NCBI GenBank assembly: GCA_002363865.1
Contig: DEWY01000004.1
Span: forward strand, 228,486-292,485
Reading direction: 5' to 3'
Length of the DNA: 64,000 nucleotides
Origin: Caulobacteraceae bacterium UBA3198
Lineage (GTDB): Bacteria > Pseudomonadota > Alphaproteobacteria > Caulobacterales > Caulobacteraceae
Both the position numbers and the translations under genes were made by a program. Every line of letters starts with the position of its first letter. The first letter of the stretch is position 1. This document shows positions 59,960 to 64,000 of the stretch, in pieces. The notes beneath the pieces were generated by a model that worked only from the letters and a program-made list of their open reading frames with translations, was not told the origin of the DNA and did not search any database.

Positions 59960-61441
59960 ATGGCCGAAGAGATGATTTCCCTGAGCGCGCGTCTGGCGCA
60001 GCTGGCGCGGGACAAGGCCGACGCCCCGGCGGTGTCCAGCGGCGAGGAGACCCTGACCTACGGCCAGTTTCACCGCCGCACCAACCGCCTGGCCCGGGGG
60101 CTTCAGGCCATGGGGGTCAAGCATGGGGACCTGGTGACGCTGGGCCTGCCCAACGGCATCGGCTTCGTGGAGGCCTGCTGGGCGCTCTGGAAGGTGGGCG
60201 CGACGCCGCAGCCGGTCTCCTTCCGCCTGCCCAAGGCCGAGCTCGAGGCGATCATGGAGCTGGCCAGGACCCCCATCGTCATCGCCGCCTTCGACCATCA
60301 GATCGACAAGCCCCTGGTGAACATCGCCGATATCGCCGCCCTGGCCGACGACGAGTCCGACATGCCCGACGTGATCGCGCCGGTGTCCAAGGCGCCCACC
60401 AGCGGCGGCTCCACCGGCCGGCCCAAGCTGATCCTGGCGGGCCAGCCCGGGGTGACGGCGGCGGAAATTCCGGAGGTCGGGGGCTGGCAGTTGCGGGCCG
60501 AGTCCGTCGCCCTGCTGCCAGCGCCGCTCTATCACAACGCCGGCTTCGGCATGATGATGTCGGCCATAAACATCGGCGCCCACATCGTGGTGATGCCCAG
60601 GTTTGACCCCGAAAAGACCCTGGCCGAAATCGAACGCTGGAAGGCCACCTGGGTTTACATGGTGCCGACCATGATGAACCGGATCTGGCACCTGCCTGAG
60701 GAGGTTCGCGGTCGCTACGATCTCTCCTCCCTGCAGACCCTCTGGCATCTGGCCGCCCCCTGCCCGCCCTGGCTGAAGGAGGCCTTCATCCACTGGCTCG
60801 GCGGCGAGGTGATCCAGGAGCTCTATGCCGGCACCGAGGCCCAGGCCTCCACCGTCATCTCCGGGACCGAATGGCTGGAACATCGCGGCTCGGTGGGCAA
60901 GGTCCGCATGGGCGAGATGGTCGCCATGGACGAGGCCGGAAATCCCCTGCCGCCCCGGGAGGTCGGCGAGATCTATATGCGCCGTCCCGAAGGCGCCGGC
61001 CCGTCCTACAAGTACCTGGGCGCCACGGCCAAGACCCTGCCCGGCGGCTGGGAGAGCCTCGGCGACATCGGCTGGTTTGACGAGGACGGCTATCTCTACC
61101 TGGCCGACCGGCGCACCGACATGATCCTGGTGGGCGGCTCCAACGTCTATCCGGCCGAGATCGAGGCGGCGCTCGACGAGCACGAGGCTGTGATGTCCTG
61201 CGCCGTCATCGGCATTCCCGACGACGATCTGGGCAATAAGATCCACGCCATCGTCCAGGTCAGCCACCCGACCACCGAGGCCGAGCTGCGCGACTACCTC
61301 TCGACGCGACTGGTCACCTACAAGCAGCCCCGGACCTATGAATTCGTCGACGAACCGCTGCGCGACGACGCCGGCAAGGTCCGCCGCTCGGCCCTGCGCG
61401 AGGCCCGCCTCGAGGCGCTGAAGGCGCAGCAGCCGGCCTAG
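59960..61441 (+). CDS. AMP-binding acyl-CoA synthetase
   Basis: ATP-dependent acyl-CoA ligase, 493 residues from the ATG at 59960 (CAGGGACG upstream). A-motifs: APTSGGSTGRPKLILAGQPG, YAGTEAQASTVISGTEW, GDIGWFDEDGYLYLADRRTD and the Lys near GKVRRSALREAR. Closest in feel to bile-acid or steroid-type CoA ligases of soil bacteria, but the substrate is inferred only from neighbours. The 188-base gap upstream holds no gene. Confidence 0.92.
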   Translation: MAEEMISLSARLAQLARDKADAPAVSSGEETLTYGQFHRRTNRLARGLQAMGVKHGDLVTLGLPNGIGFVEACWALWKVGATPQPVSFRLPKAELEAIMELARTPIVIAAFDHQIDKPLVNIADIAALADDESDMPDVIAPVSKAPTSGGSTGRPKLILAGQPGVTAAEIPEVGGWQLRAESVALLPAPLYHNAGFGMMMSAINIGAHIVVMPRFDPEKTLAEIERWKATWVYMVPTMMNRIWHLPEEVRGRYDLSSLQTLWHLAAPCPPWLKEAFIHWLGGEVIQELYAGTEAQASTVISGTEWLEHRGSVGKVRMGEMVAMDEAGNPLPPREVGEIYMRRPEGAGPSYKYLGATAKTLPGGWESLGDIGWFDEDGYLYLADRRTDMILVGGSNVYPAEIEAALDEHEAVMSCAVIGIPDDDLGNKIHAIVQVSHPTTEAELRDYLSTRLVTYKQPRTYEFVDEPLRDDAGKVRRSALREARLEALKAQQPA

Positions 61442-61450
61442 GGGGCGCGG

Positions 61451-61565
61451 TGCGTGCTTCGAGGCTCGCTTTCGCTCGCACCTCAGCATGAGGAAGCGGG
61501 TGGGGCGACCACCTCTCAGTCGTCCTCATCCTGAGGCGCCGCGAAGCGGCCTCGAAGGACGAGAG
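61451..61565 (+). repeat. dispersed CTTCGAGGCTCGC fold-back repeat (copy 2)
   Basis: Same arm order as 54030-54141: CTTCGAGGCTCGC and CCTCAGCATGAGG on the left, CCTCATCCTGAGG and GCCTCGAAGG on the right. It occupies most of the 212-base gap between the acyl-CoA ligase and the thiolase-like gene; nothing else is seen there. Confidence 0.85.
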
Positions 61566-61653
61566 CGGCCGCACGCCATCACCGGGGATGACACCGCGCG
61601 CCGGCGCGGATAAGGCCAACTCTATTGATCAGAACCATAATCCGGGAAGGGAC

Positions 61654-62838
61654 ATGAGCATTAAAGGCCAGGCCTACATCATGGGCGCCTACGAGCATCC
61701 GCTCCGCGACGCGCCCGACATATCCACCCCCCAGATCCACGCCGAGAGCGCCAAGGGCGCCCTGGCCGATGCGGGTCTCACCAAGGACGACGTGGACGGC
61801 TATTTCTGCGCTGGCGACGCCCCTGGCTTCGGGGGCATGTCCATGATCGACTATATGGGCCTGCGTAATGTCCGCCACATGGACTCCACCGAGACCGGCG
61901 GCTCCTCCTACATCCTGCATGTGGGCCATGCGGCCCAGGCGATCGCGGCGGGCAAGTGCAAGGTGGCGCTGATCACGCTCGCCGGCCGTCCGCGGCAGCA
62001 GAAGTTCGGCGGCTTTGGCGGCGGCGGACGCCCCGGCCAGCTGACCGATGGTCCGCCCGAAGCCGGCTTTGAGAACATCTACGGCGGCACTACCCACAAC
62101 ACCTACGGCATGTGCGCCATGCGCCACATGCATGAGTACGGCACCACGTCCGAGCAGCTGGCCTGGATCAAGGTCGCCGCCAGCCATCACGCCCAGTGGA
62201 ACGAGCACGCCTTCCTGCGCGACGTGGTCACCGTCGAGGACGTGCTGAACTCGCCGATGATCGCCGACCCGCTTCACCGCCTCGACTGCTGCGTCGTCAC
62301 AGACGGCGGCGGCGCGCTGATCGTCACCAGCCCCGAGATCGCCAAGAGCCTGAACCGGCCCAAGGTGAAGGTCATCGGCGCCGGCGAGAGCCCCAAGGGC
62401 CCCATGGGCGGCCACGACCTGGACCTGACCCATTCGGGCGCGCTCTGGTCTGGCCCCATCGCCTTCGAAGAGGCTGGCGTGAAGCCGTCCGACATGAAGT
62501 ACGCCTCGATCTATGACAGCTTCACCATCACCGTGCTGATGCAGCTGGAAGACCTGGGCTTCTGCGAAAAGGGCCAGGGCGGCAAGTTCGTCGCCGACGG
62601 CAACCTGATCTCCGGCGTCGGCAAGCTGCCCTTCAACACCGACGGCGGGGGCTTGTGCAACAACCACCCGACCAACCGCGGCGGCATCACCAAGGTCATC
62701 GAGGCGGTCCGCCAGCTGCGCGGCGAAGCCCACCCGAAGGTCCAGGTTCCCAACTGCGACCTGGCCATCGCCCACGGCACCGGCGGCTCGCTCGGCACCC
62801 GCCACGGCGCGGCCACCCTCATCATGGAACGGGAGTAG
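61654..62838 (+). CDS. thiolase-like protein of the SCP-x/Ltp type
   Basis: 394 residues. Starts MSIKGQAYIMGAYEHPLRDA with LADAGLTKDDVDGYFCAGDA, a core YDSFTITVLMQLEDLGFCEK and a C-terminal half TDGGGLCNNHPTNRGGITKV with GTGGSLGTRHGAATLIM. In a normal thiolase the first catalytic Cys sits in a CxSG loop; here the matching region reads STETGGSSYILHVG, with no Cys. The partner gene downstream is a DUF35 protein. This combination fits the Ltp2/ChsH2 retro-aldolase type better than a condensing thiolase. Confidence 0.88.
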   Translation: MSIKGQAYIMGAYEHPLRDAPDISTPQIHAESAKGALADAGLTKDDVDGYFCAGDAPGFGGMSMIDYMGLRNVRHMDSTETGGSSYILHVGHAAQAIAAGKCKVALITLAGRPRQQKFGGFGGGGRPGQLTDGPPEAGFENIYGGTTHNTYGMCAMRHMHEYGTTSEQLAWIKVAASHHAQWNEHAFLRDVVTVEDVLNSPMIADPLHRLDCCVVTDGGGALIVTSPEIAKSLNRPKVKVIGAGESPKGPMGGHDLDLTHSGALWSGPIAFEEAGVKPSDMKYASIYDSFTITVLMQLEDLGFCEKGQGGKFVADGNLISGVGKLPFNTDGGGLCNNHPTNRGGITKVIEAVRQLRGEAHPKVQVPNCDLAIAHGTGGSLGTRHGAATLIMERE

Positions 62839-62843
62839 GTCCT

Positions 62844-63260
62844 ATGAGCGACACCAAAACCGCCCCTGAGGCGCAGGCCCGCAAGATCCCGGCCCCGCCG
62901 GTGACCATCGAGTCCAAGCCCTTCTGGGACGCGGCGACCGAAGGCCGCTTCCTGATCAAGCGCTGCAACGGATGCGGCAAGGCCCACTGGTATCCCCGCG
63001 CCCTGTGCCCGATCTGCTTCTCCGACGACACGGTGTGGGAGGAGAGCCCCGGCGAAGGGGTGATCTACACCTATTCGGTCATGCGCCGCTCGCCGACCGG
63101 CCCCTACGCCATCGGCTATGTGACCCTGAACGAAGGCCCCGCCGTCCTGACCAACTTCGTCGACTGCGACTTCGACCAGCTCGCCATCGGCCAGAAGGTG
63201 AAGGTCAAGTTCCAGGACACCGAGAACGGACCGCCCGTGCCGGTGTTCAGCCCGGTCTAG
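62844..63260 (+). CDS. DUF35 OB-fold/zinc-ribbon protein
   Basis: 138 residues: N-terminal rubredoxin-like zinc ribbon with CNGC and CPIC (about residues 43-62), then the OB-fold part (GEGVIYTYSVMRRSPTGPYA, VTLNEGPAVLTNFVDC, QKVKVKFQDTENG). DUF35 proteins pair with thiolase-like enzymes to bring acyl-CoA to the active site. Five bases after the thiolase-like stop, so the two are one operon. Confidence 0.92.
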   Translation: MSDTKTAPEAQARKIPAPPVTIESKPFWDAATEGRFLIKRCNGCGKAHWYPRALCPICFSDDTVWEESPGEGVIYTYSVMRRSPTGPYAIGYVTLNEGPAVLTNFVDCDFDQLAIGQKVKVKFQDTENGPPVPVFSPV

Positions 63261-63280
63261 GGCGCGAACCGCTCTTCCAC

Positions 63281-63372
63281 CGTCGCCCTCGGACCTGATC
63301 CGAGGGTCCATGCACACTGAGGCCAGCCCGGTGTTCATGGATGGTCGGGTCAAGCCCGACCATGACGGCGGA
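63281..63372 (-). repeat. dispersed repeat, CATGGTCGGACTTGATCC family (copy 2, inverted)
   Basis: On the complement: CCGTCATGGTCGGGCTTGAC, CCGACCATCCATGAACACC and GGACCCTCGGATCAGGTCCGA. It mirrors 15791-15881 in content and opposite orientation and fills the gap between the DUF35 gene and the peptide-binding lipoprotein. Confidence 0.8.
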
Positions 63373-63416
63373 GAGGCCATGCGCCTATGGTCGCAGATGT
63401 TCCGGAGTGCTCGCCC

Positions 63417-64000
63417 TTGCCCCTGCTTCGCCTGCGCCTGATCGCGCCCCTGCTCGCCACCCTGGCGCTCGCCGCCTGCCAGGAGGGGCCCAGCCGGCCC
63501 CCCTGCGCAGAGGGCGAGACCTGCCTGGAATTCGGCAACAATACCGAGCCGGCGACGCTGGATCCGCAGCAGAGCAACCTGGTGGACGAGTTCCAGGTGA
63601 TCGGCGACCTCAATGTCGGCCTGACCACCGACGCCCCGGACGGAACCCCGATCCCGGCGCTGGCCGAGCGGTGGGAGACCACGCCGGACGGTCTCGTCTG
63701 GACCTTCCACCTGCGCGAGGCGAAATGGTCGGACGGGACGCCGATCACGGCCGACGACTTCGTCTACGCCTATCGCCGGATCCTGAAGCCCGAGACCGCC
63801 TCGATCTACGCCTACCTCGTCTTCTTGCTGAAGAACGGCGCGGCGGTTAACGCTGGCGACGCGCCGCCCGAGGCCCTGGGGGCGCGGGCCCTTGGCCCCC
63901 GCACCCTGGAGCTGACCCTGGAGCATCCGGCGCCCTATCTGCCGGAACTGCTCAAGCACCTGTCCTTCTTCCCCGTCCCGCAGCATGTGGTCGAGCGCCT
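63417..64000 (+). CDS. ABC transporter peptide-binding lipoprotein (OppA/SBP_bac_5), partial
   Basis: N-terminal about 195 residues of a solute-binding protein; the 3' end is beyond the window. From the TTG at 63417 (GGAG nine bases upstream) the signal is short and basic with lipobox LALAAC; an ATG at 63387 would add ten residues. Mature part: LEFGNNTEPATLDPQQSNLV, IPALAERWETTPDGLVWTF and LREAKWSDGTPITADDFVYA, which are classic OppA/DppA features. Confidence 0.88.
   Translation, partial: MPLLRLRLIAPLLATLALAACQEGPSRPPCAEGETCLEFGNNTEPATLDPQQSNLVDEFQVIGDLNVGLTTDAPDGTPIPALAERWETTPDGLVWTFHLREAKWSDGTPITADDFVYAYRRILKPETASIYAYLVFLLKNGAAVNAGDAPPEALGARALGPRTLELTLEHPAPYLPELLKHLSFFPVPQHVVER

Noticed and set aside
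1..64000. tRNA, rRNA, CRISPR array, insertion sequence or prophage
   Set aside because: No cloverleaf-like intergenic sequence, spaced repeat array, transposase or phage structural gene was recognised by eye; a covariance-model search would be needed for small RNAs.

Overview
The window reads as a GC-rich alphaproteobacterial chromosome of the Caulobacterales (Caulobacter/Phenylobacterium type). Grounds: the block PPSRP-maf-aroE-coaE-dnaQ-secB on one side and hemE-hemH-hemJ-rho-mnmE-mnmG-rsmG-parA-parB on the other side of a 0.5 kb gene-free region carrying a perfect CtrA-type site (TTAA-N7-TTAA), plus an NtrZ-type periplasmic protein, a TimA/Tim44-like protein and dispersed palindromes of the kind common in this group. 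The genus call is inference.

Layout. 1-7.98 kb: truncated MATE exporter, rfbB-rfbD-rfbA (dTDP-sugar genes without rfbC), a TetR regulator, a metallophosphoesterase, an unusual TetR-HTH/glycosyltransferase fusion, and a cyclophilin pair. 8.15-12.25 kb: PfkB kinase and hisB-hisH-hisA-hisF-hisE. 12.35-15.9 kb: PHA-system protein, Smr, MltA, Tim44-like protein, SecB. 15.9-24.2 kb: the probable chromosomal origin (19558-20089), with genes running away from it on both sides, i.e. in the direction of replication. 24.3-32.6 kb: probable centromere, with three parS sites (24444, 28043, 28081), parA and parB. 32.7-45.9 kb: housekeeping genes (holA-lptE-leuS, ntrZ, yggS, ku, the EF-P trio efp/epmA/epmB, hslUV, a ThiF/MoeB-like E1). 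46.1-47.1 kb: a visibly AT-richer two-gene membrane cassette whose second protein ends in an RxxxxH HEPN-like motif. 47.4-64 kb: glnD, two CoA-metabolism gene groups (CaiB transferase, acyl-CoA dehydrogenase and hydratase; acyl-CoA ligase, thiolase-like protein and DUF35 partner), an M3 peptidase, murI, oxyR, a His-rich PadR with DUF2218, an RraA-like protein and the start of a peptide-binding lipoprotein.

Most notable: the TetR-GT4 fusion with a perfect palindrome directly on its start codon; the HEPN-like membrane cassette inserted in core genome; the ori/parS layout; and a thiolase-like/DUF35 pair that lacks the expected nucleophilic cysteine and may be an aldolase. Four dispersed repeat families occur in the gaps. 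No tRNA, rRNA, CRISPR array, IS element or prophage was seen.
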